The position numbers and the translations under genes were made by a program. From Zoroaster sp. YZ-2022 (taxonomy: Eukaryota > Echinodermata > Asteroidea > Forcipulatida > Zoroasteridae): a stretch of 64,000 nucleotides of DNA. The stretch spans positions 3,767,148-3,831,147 of the forward strand of contig CM055837.1 in assembly GCA_029582265.1 (NCBI GenBank), given 5' to 3'. Positions 20,850-31,729 of the stretch are shown piece after piece; positions within the stretch are counted from its first letter, which is position 1; the number at the start of each line of letters is the position of its first letter. The notes under the pieces were generated by a model. It ran no database searches, was not told where the DNA came from, and saw only the letters and a list, made by a program, of their open reading frames with translations.

Positions 20850-21135
20850 ATTGATAATTTCCTTTCGGGGAAAAAAAGAAAATAAATACTTTTTAGTTGT
20901 GATATTATACAAAATATTTATGTAAAGCTGAGTAAAAGAGTGGCAAAATGAATTTACGACATCAGCCATAAAATTCAGTTCGGTATTTACTGGGCATAAA
21001 ACAATAGTTCTCACAATTATTTTGAGAAACGTGTCATTTTAAAGCATGTTTTCCCTTCTTCAAGTAAAATAGCAATGTTCTGGTGAAAAATAAAAATTCA
21101 GGAAATTTCTGTTAATTTGTCGAAATACATGGGGT
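20850..21135 (+). repeat. Dispersed AT-rich repeat, copy 2
   Basis: The phrases tcaagtaaaatagcaatgtt + ctggtgaaaaataaaaa and ttatgtaaagctgagtaaaa resemble 7430-7490 and 38330-38370. A G-run (ggggtgggggggggcg) follows at 21130. Confidence 0.4.
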
Positions 21136-21247
21136 GGGGGGGGGCGTGCATCTAACACATGTTGCTGTCACAATTTTTATGAGAAATATTAATTTTTTAT
21201 TGAGATATTTACCACTACACGCATGCCTGTGCATACTAGTTATTTAA

Positions 21248-21874
21248 CCAGTTCGCTTCGGAGGCCGTGTATACACGCAAATTTTTATGGACAGCGGATC
21301 GGAGAGCGTCTAAACACGCATTCCGATTTTTGTGTGTGTCACCAGGAGACTTGTCAACATGTCACACGTGGCGTGCCGTCGTGGCGGCTGACTTGTATAC
21401 ACGCAATTGTTTCTCGGAGTCCATAGGGTCACGGTTTGGTGGTCCCGGACAAAATTCACTGCAAATACTGAACGAGTTCACTCTTTTCGTTGATTTTTGC
21501 CTAATCCCTTTATCCAAGACCTGTTCCTTTGACGTACCAGCCAGGGTTTTGTAAAGAGGGATTTATATCCATTGTTTACGAGGCATTCGATCTCTCTCCA
21601 GGTATGCTGTCTTTTCGACCGGGCGCTGGTCGCTAATAGGCCGTTGCATCGGGGCTTGCCAACAGTCTAATTGTGCTGAACAAACACAACCGTAATTAAA
21701 AAACTAGCCATTTAATTCTCAAAATGTCAATGAGTAAGGTGTTTATTTGGGTGTCCGAACTTAGTTTCATTGACAAAAAAAATTATTACTGGCTAGAAAT
21801 TTTTTCAGATTTTTCACTGAAAATAAACCCGCACAGGGGACCGGAAAAAAATAAATATTCCCGACGTCAACTGG
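21248..21874. mobile_element. 627-bp TTAA-flanked element (CCAGTT family)
   Basis: TTAA at 21244-21247 and 21875-21878 flank ccagttcgcttcgg and ccgacgtcaactgg, an inverted pair. The interior has gtatacacgca words in both orientations and a tail (aacccgcacaggggaccgga) shared with the smaller member at 10637. CCxxTT ends with TTAA suggest piggyBac-like mobilisation. No transposase is visible. Confidence 0.8.
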
Positions 21875-22077
21875 TTAACTGTATTTGAAGTACAACAGAG
21901 TACATGTATGTGTATGGTTGTACCCGCAATAGTAACCATTATAAGATGGAGCATAAAGGATTGCATACAATTGTGATGTGTCACGTATTATGTTCATAGT
22001 AGAAACCAATACTGGTGACATTACATTGTTATCTAGCTACATGCACATGTTTCATTCCATCTTCTAATAGTGTCAGG

Positions 22078-22300
22078 CCTGATTTTTCCTGATTTCAGGA
22101 TTTTTTTTACAAATCTCTCTTTGCCTCAAAATGTTCTTGAAAGAAGAGAAGTAGTAGCCACCAAGGAAAGAAAGAAGTAGCCTGTATTGTGTCCAAACCT
22201 CTAGTTTCTTGTTTGTGGGGATGTGGAGAGTCTGTAAATCCTTCAGAATTAAACATCCAGGAGGTTCAGGGGGGCTTTGTCCTCTAGACCAAAGGTTCGA
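22078..22300 (+). repeat. Dispersed element 'R58', truncated copy
   Basis: From cctgatttttcctgatttca to ggttcaggggggctttgtcc and ctctagaccaaagg, then it breaks off. The 58-bp segment is present less than once. Confidence 0.8.
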
Positions 22301-22969
22301 GTATAACGTATGCATTACAACCTTTGGTGATACATGATTAATGGTGCAATCCGACATGTACATGTGACATGTTCATCTTTCGTCATTCAAAATTATTCTC
22401 TTTAGCAAGGTTGCTGCTGTTTAATTCATGATTGTTTTGATTTCTTCTCAGGGGGGGGATTTCATTTACGTCATTCATCACTACAATAGATTGACTCGAT
22501 TATTTGTTCCAAGTCTGGCTTGAAAACGAAAACATCCAGAGGAACTAACTGTCCCTCAGGGATGTATTACTTTTTATATTATTCCAATTTACTCCCTTTA
22601 GCTTCTGCACAGGAAGATCATTAAAATCCCATTAACATCATGCCATATTTTTTTTAATGGGAAATATGAAAGTTGTACATTTATGGGTGGATACATTTTT
22701 TAAATTTTTTATTGTTCTCCTGGGAACAGTCAGTTATTGTCACCGTAATGAAACGGTGTAATTTGATAATAAAAATAACATCATTTATGGGAATTATTAT
22801 TTTGTTTTTAATTTTTTGATCTTTGACTCATTTTGACCTGTAAATCTACTCACTACACAGTGACAGTGTTTGACTTTTAAGTGCACTAGATATACCTTGG
22901 CCATGTACATAAAGCCTTTGACCGATTTTGACACTTGCAGTCATAGAAGGGAAAATGGAGAAAATGCAT
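22301..22969. other. Intergenic stretch, nothing recognised
   Basis: AT-rich, with a G-run at 22451-22457. No TIRs, splice-bounded exon or repeat shared with the rest of the window was seen. Confidence 0.4.
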
Positions 22970-23024
22970 TATTTTCCTAACTCCCTAGGCCCATTTGCTT
23001 ACACATAGCCTGAATCCTTCCTAA

Positions 23025-23900
23025 TGCCCCGTTCCCACTATCACGATTCGCGCCACGATTGAAATCGTGGTCTTAATCGTGGAGTAATCGTGGTGATCCT
23101 ATCAGATCTTATCAGATCTTGAGGTCTGTCGTGGCAATCGTGTTGATCGTAGAACATGTTTGGACGGTTCAAAAATTTTCTACGATCAACACGATTAATT
23201 TTTAATCGCGGATCATCGCATGAGATCGTATTGGATCGTAACAAAGCGCGACAGATCGCATCTAATAGTGCTTCGAAATCGTGGTGATCGGGATCAACCT
23301 TGGACAATACAAACACCACGTTGTCATCATCCTCAACTCCTGCCATCATCAATGATTGTGGGTTGTAGTCTTCACTCTGTAGAAGTTCAAGAAACAATGA
23401 AGTCCATGGTCAGTCGGGCTGTATATGTACCCGCCGGGGTTCAATCGTGGCTCAAATCGTGATCACTCTCCATCCCGATCGTGAAAGACATCGCCACCAC
23501 AATCGTATCCGATCGCAAAAGAACGCATCGGTTCATGATGATCGTATCGGAACGTATCCGAACTTATCTGCACGTATCAGATCATCCAAAATCAGGGACC
23601 CCGATCGTGATGATCGTGTCAGATCGGGACACAATCGTGGACTCAATCGGGACAATCCTATCGGAACGTATCTGATCGTATCTGAACGGGAGACCAGATC
23701 GTGACAGATCGTGTCATCTGAAATTGACCAATCATGCCTATATCGCATCCAAGCGCACCAAATCGTACCAGAACGTATCGAATCGCATCAACTCGCATCC
23801 AAATGTGAAATTTCAGAAAAGGAAACAAAAATTCCACGATCAGCTACGAATGGTCAATCGTGCCGTTCGTAACGGATCGCACGACAGTGGGAACCTAGCA
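23025..23900. mobile_element. 876-bp element with 3-bp TAA TSD, packed with ATCGTG motifs (Harbinger-like)
   Basis: The ends tgccccgttcccact and agtgggaacctagca are inverted. TAA duplicated at 23022-23024 and 23901-23903 restores the host repeat cttcctaactccctagg. The interior is crowded with atcgtg/cacgat and gatcgta/tatcgga words on both strands. A minus-strand frame at 23041-23397 begins MFLELLQSEDYNPQSLMMAG and carries an acidic stretch (VEDDDNVV). It matches nothing I know, and its second half is made of the motif repeats. A TAA duplication fits PIF/Harbinger. Confidence 0.8.
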
Positions 23901-23968
23901 TAACTCCCTAGGCCCATTTGCTTACACATAGCCTGAATCCTTCCTAACTCCCTAGGCCCATTTGCTTA

Positions 23969-24777
23969 AGCCTCAGTCACACATTCAGGATTTTTACTGC
24001 CGTCCTTGATAGGACCATTCCCGATTAAAATTTGTCAAAAGTCTGATTAAGATCCTGTGATTCGTGGCGGGAAATTCACAAATTTGTAAAAACATTTATT
24101 TAATCACGACAACAATCAGATATTGTTCAGGAAGCGTCCCGATTCAGCCGTTTCCAGCGGTCGGCCCGATTCTCCGTTCTCAATCCGAATCTGATCCGAT
24201 TTGTATCTTCCGCATGGTAAAAAACGACCGAATCTGTCCCGACAGCGTCCCGATTGTCCCGAATGCGATCCGACAGAGATCAGACAGTGACCGGACAGTG
24301 AACCGACGCTGACGGAAGACATCCGTTAGAAAACCGTTAGTCACGTGATAGTCCGGTCCTAAAAGAATCGTGCATAAACGGCGGATTCTCACTCCAAATC
24401 ATGCCCGTTCATCACGACAGCGTCCCAATCCACAGGACACCGTCCAGACACCGTCCAGACAACACAGGACATTGTTACGATTTTGATCCGATACAGCAGA
24501 ATCTGTCACGACATAGTCACGATTGTAATCCGACTAGACAAAATCGGCTGAGTTTCCCGAATGTTACGGGACGCACCTACTGTCGGGAGTGCTTGGCCGA
24601 CCTCTCTGGACCTTTCCCGATCCGTAGGACTCTGTTATTAACTGAACGATCATGCGTTCAGACAATGATAGGACATTCCAGATCATTGAGGATAGTAATC
24701 CGACTTTTTCACTTTTCGTGTCGTAGCGCTGTCTGATCTCAAACGGGAGCCATAATCGGCACTGTGTGAACGCCGCA
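23969..24777. mobile_element. 809-bp element with 3-bp TTA TSD, packed with CCGAT/GTCC motifs (Harbinger-like)
   Basis: The left end agcctcagtcacacattcag and right end cactgtgtgaacgccgca are imperfectly inverted. TTA at 23966-23968 and 24778-24780 restores the host sequence tttgcttacacataa. The interior is full of tcccgat, gatccga, cgtcc and gacag words in both orientations and has no convincing frame. It is a separate family from its neighbour at 23025 but is built the same way. Confidence 0.75.
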
Positions 24778-25111
24778 TTACACATAAACTGAATCCTCCA
24801 AAATCCTTCAGTAGTAAAGCAAGCACATGACATGTATGCACACATGTGTTTCTAATCTGTGATACATGTACATGGCCAGGGACCCTCCCTGCATGCATGG
24901 AGCAATAAACAGTGTCCACTGACCCAAGCACTGACCTTGCAATCACTACAACAAACATGGATGTACATGTACCGTGGAAAGGCAAGTATACCTAATAATC
25001 TCAATCCTCCAAAATCCTTCACTTTAGCAAAGAGCATGTAGCATGTAACCTCAATCCTTCAAAATCCTTCACTTTAGCAAAGAGGATTTTGGAGGATTTG
25101 GGAAGGTTAAT

Positions 25112-25213
25112 AATAATAATAATAATGTAGACTTATATAGCACATGTATCCACCAAACTGGTGCTCAAGGCGCATTATATTATTACCCCTGCTCATCAGG
25201 CGCATAAATCATT
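25112..25213. repeat. ATT-tailed dispersed repeat fragment, reverse orientation
   Basis: An aataataat run followed by acttatatagcacatgtatc + caccaa and gtgctcaaggcgcatta, as at 17295. Confidence 0.75.
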
Positions 25214-25475
25214 CCTGAAACCATCTCAGCTCCCTGGGGAGTATACAGCTCAAATGCTGCCATTACAGCGCATATAGGGCTAATCAAACACAGCAACCAA
25301 CTCTGCCCTCACAGGTACCCATTTACCCCTGGGTGGAGAGTAGCAATTATGGTAAAGTATCTTGCTCAAGGACACAAGTACCATGGTCGCGGTTGGGATT
25401 CGAACCCACATTCTGATGACTCGGCCATCAGAACACAAATCCGACGCACTAAACCGCTCGACCATAGCACTCCAG
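25214..25475 (-). mobile_element. tRNA-derived SINE, complete head
   Basis: On the minus strand: A box tggtcgagcggtttag, B box gggttcgaatcc, then the central domain (cttgagcaagatac, ccacccaggggtaaatgggt) and the 3' part ending ggtttcagg. It is the same family as 17737-17980. Confidence 0.88.
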
Positions 25476-25683
25476 GGTTAATTCTAATGTAGAAAACGTA
25501 TCACAGCTTTGATCCATATCAAAATTTACATTTTACATTTTCCCAAACATGACAGCATGTCAGATGGAATAATTTCTCATGATATTTGGTACCACCACCA
25601 ACTTAACATCAAGTTAGGTTTTAGATTATAATTCAGTCGTGTTGTAACCGGTTGATTCCCAAAATAGTGTGCACTCCCTTTCA

Positions 25684-25879
25684 AGGGACAACATCGTCAC
25701 GATCAGAGCAGACTTTCAACAGGGCATGGAATCGGTGTCCTAGTTTAAGAACACATTGACTGGCTCATGTATGCAGATAATATGACCTTATCATGTTGGG
25801 GTATTATTTGAAGTCACTCAATTAATCTAAAACTTGCACTCCGATTCCATGCCCTGTTGATTGTGACGATATTGTCCTT
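25684..25879. mobile_element. 'AGGGACA' TTAA MITE, copy 2
   Basis: Ends agggacaacatcgtcacgat and cgatattgtcctt. Right TTAA at 25880-25883, left flank decayed to TTCA. The core phrases acagggcatggaatcggtgt and ccgattccatgccctgttga are present. Confidence 0.9.
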
Positions 25880-25884
25880 TTAAG

Positions 25885-26670
25885 CCTACGCCAAAGTGGA
25901 TGGCGTGATCCTTTTCCTTTGTGAGAATTATAATGACATTTTCTCTTGTACTAAACATGACACATGTCACACAACCACCATTCAATATAATCACATCTGC
26001 AGAAACATGTACTTTGTGCAAGTTTATTCCAGGGTTTTGACTGTTAAAGATATAACGTCCCTGTTTTTCGCTATTTTACCGGTTTTTTCGTTTTCATTAA
26101 AACATTGCTATTTTTTTTAAAAGACACCAAATATGTTATTGAGACACATTTCAATAATTGAAGGATGCTTTTACTGTAACGATGTTAAGAATTGAATTGG
26201 GGATTTTTATTTCTGTTAAACCAAGTTTCTGACAGTTTAATTTGTGAAATTTATGTGTAAATTCATAATATTTGTTTTCTTTCTCATAGGAAGTTTAACA
26301 ATGATCTAATTAAAACAGAGATAGCATTGTGCAACTTCATGCTTGTGTCGTTGGAACAAGTCATGTAATTATGAATTTATGCAAAATGGTAAATAATTTT
26401 CATGTAAATGAGTTGGCCATGCACTATTTCCCACTTGTCCCTGACACCATATGGAACAGTTTGGAGAGGATTGATTAAAAATAATAATCACCGTTCCACT
26501 GATGATGCATTGTACCAACACCTAGATACTTGTTTTGTTTCATACAAGCTAAAAGCAATGATTACAGTGTTACATAGTGTATACACAATCAGCGTTTTAA
26601 TTGATCAGCGTTTTAATATTTTTTTTTATGCAATTCGCCCCACACAAGGCCAATGGCCACTCCAAGGTGG
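25885..26670. other. Intergenic stretch, nothing recognised
   Basis: AT-rich. Some weak similarity to the dispersed AT-rich repeat (aaaacattgctattttt; gtttctgacagttt) but no clear boundaries. Confidence 0.35.
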
Positions 26671-26680
26671 GGGCTACTAA

Positions 26681-28513
26681 GGGGCCGTCCAAAGTTTTCA
26701 ACATATTTAAGGTCGTACAGAGAGTACTACTTTTCAAGACCCCTCCCCCCAAAGTAGTACTTTTCAACATTTTTTTTTTCAATGTTGATGCGCATGTTTT
26801 ATATAACATTTTACATGTGTGCTGCACTGACTATTACTCACTGTAGGCAGGTCACACAAATTTTAATATTGTGCGTAAATCATTTCAAATGGATCTTAAC
26901 TTGAAGGGCTTGATGAAAGAAACACAAATCTGAAAAAAAAATTGAAATCGGACCTACCGTTCTTGAGTTATGGCAAATTAATGAGGTCAAATTTAAATAG
27001 CGGTTTTAGCCATTTTGGTCAAAAAAGAGGAAATTTGAATATTTTACATTTTTACTTTTATATTGCAACATCAATTAGCAGATTTGGTCAATCAAGTTTT
27101 AAATTTTACCAATATTTGGGCAGGGAAATTAATCAAACAAAAAATATAATGCCACATTTCTTTTTAGTTTTGAAAACATAGGGCTCGTTAAAGATGGTCC
27201 ATTATGCTATGGTCCTATCACGGGACAAGATGGATTTCGTGAAAAATGACTAAGTCCAACTAATTAATATGCATAAATGCTCTAACTTGAGAACGGATCA
27301 TCTGACAAGCCTGAAATTTGGCACAAGTATTGTTTGTACTAAAAGCTAAGTTTGTAACTCCTCGCCAGTGATCTGTTGAAAAGAAAAAAATAAAGAAATT
27401 TTTTTTAAAATTAAATCTTCATAAACTTTATTCGTGTTTCCCATGATAAAAGTCTTTTTTTTTTAATAAGTCAAGGTAATTGAAAAAGAAAATATCGTTT
27501 TTCCATAAGTGAAAAATTCCTTTTAAATTTTAAACAGTACATGTTGGAAATAAAGCTAATTTTATGATGAAAAATTCTGCCTTTTTTAAAATTTAATTTT
27601 AATAACAAGTATTAAAAAAAATCAAAATTACGGGAGTAACACTACAGGATAGAACAGCTGACAAATCAATGACGGTGACGTATGCATTGCGTTTGTAGTT
27701 ACAAGATATCACGTGACTCCTTACATTGCCGTTTCGTTTATTGTGCATGACCCCCATGCAGTATGAAAAACAACGTACATTTTTTCTGATTTTTTCCTCG
27801 CTTTAATCATATTTTCTGTGTTGAACTAGGATATATTTTACAAGATTGCAAGTAATTAAGTAACTGCACACTTAAAAACAAGAAACTAACATGGAAGTCG
27901 ATATTCTGAGAGCAGAAGCTCGAGTTCATCGCTGCTCCATCCCGACACATACGCTCGACCGCTACAAAAATCCAACCGTCGTCGTGGTCAGTGGTTTCAA
28001 ACTGATTGTAGGGTTCTTCATTGATTTTCTTTACAAACTAAAAAGTAAAATAAAGTTCAACTCCTCTACTTTAACATAATTATTCCGAAATTTTATATTT
28101 CGAGGTATTTTTGGGGAAAAACATTAATTCCTTATCAAATCGTCGTTTGCCATTCCGGGATGCCATTTTGAAAATTCTCGGACCATACCCATAAAATCGC
28201 CCGGTGCTGAAGTCCCTCAACGATAAACGGCGCTTCAGCGATTCACGGTCGATCGGAGGTGTTTTTCAAATGGTGTTTAGTACAAGATTTTCGGACCCAA
28301 TCAACCCCAAAAACACACGATGGAATGATAAAACAACACACATCACTATACTAGTATTAAAAAAAACCCAATTATATAATTTTCCTTCGCTGATTGTACG
28401 GTACAAAATCAACATTTTATTCACCATTTAAAGTCGTACGCGGCCTCCGACCCCCTCCCCCCCGTCGTACGCTTTGTACGACCATTAAAATGTTGAAAAC
28501 TTTGGACGGCCCC
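26681..28513. mobile_element. 1.8-kb element with GGGGCCGTCC TIRs and TAA TSD (PIF/Harbinger-like)
   Basis: The left end ggggccgtccaaagttttca + acat..ttaaggtcgtac is mirrored at the right by gtacgaccattaaaatgttg + aaaactttggacggcccc. TAA flanks both ends (26678-26680 and 28514-28516). GGGCC-type termini with a TAA duplication are diagnostic of PIF/Harbinger. A frame on the + strand at 27891-28079 (MEVDILRAEARVHRCS...) and GC-richer DNA at 27650-28300 may be coding debris, but I see no DDE nuclease or Myb-like motif. It is probably non-autonomous. Confidence 0.85.
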
Positions 28514-28865
28514 TAAGTCATTAAGTTGTTACAACGACTCCACACTGAAGAACCAGCCCCTCACACCGAAACAAGACAAGTTAATAACCAGCCTCTTCAC
28601 GGTGCGAATAGGACTGGGAGGGGTAACTAGTCCAGAACAAGGCAGTTGTTAAACTGCCTCTGCCCCTATAAAGATATTATATTTGTAGTGAAGGTTACGA
28701 TGACTTAAGATTTCCCACAACAAATTTTTCTGGGACATACATTTAGGTAAACTCATCTTTGAGAAAGAAAGCAAGACTGGTACTTCATTCTTGAAGAGGC
28801 AGGGGAGCTTTTCCTTTACGGAGTAAGCTTGGGGCGATAACACGATAATATCGAATATCGCGATA

Positions 28866-30769
28866 TAGGGCTGTGCTGGGTATCCGGATACCCGGGTATC
28901 CGGATACCCAACCGAAACTGTCATTTTTCGGTTCCATTTTTCGGTTCCGAGTACCCGTAAACGACTTTTTAAAATTGGGACTTACCATTTAAGCGGTGTG
29001 AACAGAAATCGTTGACTATTGAACAATGTATTGTTTACACTTTTAGGAGCAATTTTATTCAAGAGATTACACTCTGATAATGCCTTTGTAGTATTTTACG
29101 GACATTTTCCATACACTTTTGTCCAACTGTTTGTGATACATTGTATCCAATCATTATTAAGACTCAAATAACCTGGCTGAGGCACGCTACAAACAAGTAT
29201 CAAACTAGCTGCTCAGGATGGAATGTTTGCCTATTGTTCACAGTAATTAGATGAGTGGGACAATAACTGCTGCTTTATGTCTGCACTGGAGTGTGCACCA
29301 TGATGTGTTAATAGAGGGGATTTTATTATAGGGGACATCCACATTAATTGTTGTCATAATAAAAAAAACTGGTGTTGAAATTGGTTTTGTTGTGTAATTA
29401 TTTTGATGTACCACCGACCATCCCTCAGCGTTTCACCAACATTTACATTTATTTACCCACCGATACCGGGCTCTCTTATGTATTACATTTGCCGACAAGG
29501 TGACAATTTGTTTCAAAAGAAAGACATAAAAAAGGAGGCATTACGTCTGTCATTGTCTTTGAAACCAAACTAGCCGGGCTCAGTGATGATCCATGTCATT
29601 GGTGGCGGTCAAATGCCGTTTGGTTTCCATCAGTCGCAAGGATCGCCAAGAAGTATCTTGATATTCCGGCAATGTCAGTGCCCTCCGAACGGGTGTTTTC
29701 CACCGCAGGAAATATCGTCACGGCAAAGCGGAGCTGCTTAATGCCTGATAACGTGAACATGCTGGTATTCCTGGCAATGAACGCCCGCATAACTGCCACC
29801 CCACCAAAGTTAACATGATTTATAACTTGTCAATAATAAGTAACAATCAGTACACCGCAACCGATTTTGAAAGAGAAATATTGGGTTCTGAAAAAAATCT
29901 TAATTTAAAATCATTGTTTAGCTTTATTAGTAGTAGTAGTTGTTGTTGCTTTTAATTATTACTATCTAGGTCTCTTATAGTAAATTCATTCTTTCAGGGA
30001 ACAAGGTTTATTGACATTTAACTAAAGTTCATTGTGATAGAAACAAATTAATACTCAAGTTCTGATTTTATATTCGTAATATTTTGCAGTTTGTTAGTTT
30101 CATAATATTAAATATTATTTGAGTATCCAAAATCATGTCCTTATCCAAAGCCAACATGACGTACGGGATATCATTATTTAGAAGGCAGGGACGCGGCAAG
30201 GCGCAAGCACATGAATCGTTTTTCCACAATGGGTTAGTTCCGCCCACATTGCCTTTGATCAACCAATGACATTATTCAACACGTGTTTTGTGACATGAAC
30301 ATCCAAGTCAATTTGCTATACGTATGCGCTCTGATCACGCACACACCAGTGATCATTGTCTTCTGATATGGTAGTCACACTCCTGACACAGTCACGTGTG
30401 AGGCCGCTGTAGCTGCGTGATTCACCGGCCGTGCGTGCGCGTGTGTGATCAATTGGCCTTTCTTTTGTACAGTGTATATGGTACATTGTAACTTGGGTTA
30501 TTAAAGACACTTTTGTAACAATTTTTACGGTTTTATTTCAGAAATAACTTTCAGTAAATACAATATTTTGTCACCAAGGTGTTATACTTTAATAAAGAAT
30601 TAAATATGGTATCCTCTGTATTATAAAGGTCAATTTTGTTAACATTTATATGTATTTGTACACCAAAGGAAGCATGTTTTCAATAAGAATGAAAACGGGT
30701 ATCCGGGTATCCGAACTTTCCTGATTTCGGGTATCTGGTTCCAAAAATGTCCAAAAACGCACAGCCCTA
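28866..30769 (+). mobile_element. 1.9-kb hAT transposon, internally degenerate
   Basis: Ends tagggctgtgc and gcacagcccta are inverted, with subterminal ggtatccgg/ccggatacc clusters. The duplicated octamer is tcgcgata (28858-28865) / tcgcgatt (30770-30777), and the uninterrupted site is visible in the copy at 45814 (ggtatcgcgatattcgata, reverse). Between the ends only the C-terminal piece of a transposase is recognisable (29504-29818). The BED finger and catalytic core are missing, so it is not autonomous now. Confidence 0.92.
29504..29818 (+). pseudogene. hAT transposase C-terminal dimerisation domain remnant
   Basis: After an in-frame TGA at 29501 the frame is open to TGA 29816. It contains DDPCHWWRSNAVWFPSVARI, then KKYLDIPAMSVPSERVFSTA, a GNIVT segment and the end VNMLVFLAMNA. 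The WW, the LxIPA-(T/M)-S-V-PSERVFS core and the LxFLxxN end define the hAT C-terminal (Dimer_Tnp_hAT) domain, which mediates transposase oligomerisation and carries part of the catalytic fold. A full hAT transposase is ~600 residues; only ~80 recognisable residues remain. It resembles Ac/ZBED-type members. Confidence 0.92.
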
Positions 30770-31189
30770 TCGCGATTCCTTTTTTATTTGATTACAATAT
30801 CGAGAACCGTTTCAAGTTATCGAGATATCGGCAAGTCGCGATTTAAAAAAATATATCGCGATTAAAAAAAATCGCCATTGTGAGTCAAGTCAGAAATTCC
30901 ATGGAAACAAAATTAGAACAGTCTTTTCAGCTTTTGGAAGTGAGAAACAAAAGCGAAGTAGGCCTACTTCAGAAGTACATACACGCTCTGATCTGCAAAT
31001 GAATTTGTGATTTATTGTGACGCTTGTAGAGGGGTTATCGGCTCTAAAGCAATCATGCATGAATGAAAAAAATAATCGCGATATTATCGAAAATCGCAAT
31101 ATATGTTTGCCGATATATCGTGGATGAAAAAAATCGATATCGCCCAAGCTTATTACGGAGGGCACTTCTGTTATTTAGAAAATCAAAAT

Positions 31190-31391
31190 GTCTATGGGAA
31201 CATAAGCTTTCGTAGCTACAGCTACTTCATCAGATGCAATCTGATTGCATCTGATTGCATCTGATGAAGTAGCTGTAGCTACGAAAGCTTATGCCTATTT
31301 TTAAGTTTAGTTAGTCTTAAAAGTGCTACCATTTATATATATATCTTATTCTACCTGACTAACACGGCTGCATACAGATCTATGGGAACAT
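31190..31391 (+). mobile_element. Penelope-like element end with 13-bp TSD and head-to-head duplicated start
   Basis: The 13-mer tctatgggaacat occurs at both flanks (31191-31203 and 31379-31391). Between them lie an inverted pair of one motif (31201-31234 reverse; 31261-31293 forward), then aagtttagttagtcttaaaa + gtgctacc, an AT run and ctgactaacacggctgcat. The order 'ctgatgaag..cgaaagcttatg, ttagtct.aaggtgc.ac, ctgactaacacggct' is the familiar end of Penelope-like retroelements. Variable-length TSDs and partial inverted copies are also typical of them. No coding region is retained. Confidence 0.8.
31261..31293 (+). ncRNA. Hammerhead-ribozyme-like core (probably inactive)
   Basis: The sequence ctgatga (31261-31267), then a stem gtagc-tgta-gctac (31269-31282), then gaaa (31283-31286) reproduces the conserved CUGAUGA / stem II / GAAA core of a type-I hammerhead. 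It is followed by a possible minimal stem III gc-ttat-gc. The expected U-H cleavage site is not cleanly placed, since cctattt follows. Penelope-like elements are known to carry such motifs. Catalysis is doubtful. A mirrored second copy lies on the minus strand at 31201-31233. Confidence 0.5.
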
Positions 31392-31421
31392 GTCAGAGAG
31401 GCACTAAATCCAAGACCAGGA

Positions 31422-31593
31422 CCCAATTTCATAGAGCTGCTTATAGCAGATAAAATTGCTGACCAGAAAAATTATCTTAGCGGATTTCTTTGCTTAACAG
31501 CCAAACTTTCATACTAAATGTATGCATTTTGGCTGGTAGTCTGTTTTATATTGCTTAGCAAAATTCTCTGCTTAGCAGCTCTGTGAAATTGGC
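31422..31593. mobile_element. 'Gctgctaagcag' MITE, copy 2 (both ends)
   Basis: Ends ccaatttcatagagctgctt and gcagctctgtgaaattgg are inverted, with tatgcattttggctggt in the middle. This is the clearest example of the family's termini in the window. Confidence 0.8.
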
Positions 31594-31729
31594 TCCAGGG
31601 CAATGGATGAAGTGCCCTCCATGAAATCCGAGGCCTGAGAAAGATGGGAAAGAATGCATTAAAATACTTGACAGAATTTAGGATTTTATACATATTGTTT
31701 TGAGGTTATTGGGTCGACAATGAATTTTC

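Larger units (their letters stand above)
22970..25108 (-). mobile_element. 'R44' element, reverse copy, interrupted by two 3-bp-TSD elements
   Basis: Pieces at 22975-23024, 23901-23968 and 24778-25108 join into one R44 element on the minus strand. First come ccctaggcccatttgcttac array units, then the acatgtaca-rich middle and the aatcctccaaaatccttcac end, terminating aaggTTAA at 25108. Two unrelated elements sit in the array part and account for the remaining 1.7 kb. Confidence 0.85.
28824..31152. mobile_element. TAAGCTTGGGC element with perfect 8-bp TSD, interrupted by a hAT
   Basis: Ends taagcttggggcgataa and atcgcccaagctta are inverted. The octamer ttacggag flanks both sides (28816-28823 and 31153-31160). 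Without the hAT it is ~417 bp and consists of cgatatcg-type words in a long imperfect palindrome, as in the intact copy at 45814-46240. The 8-bp duplication suggests a hAT-class non-autonomous element. Confidence 0.9.

Noticed and set aside
23041..23397. 118-residue frame inside the TAA-flanked element as a real gene
   Set aside because: Its second half is made of the atcgtg motif repeats translated, and no catalytic motif is visible. It is kept only as a remark in the element entry.
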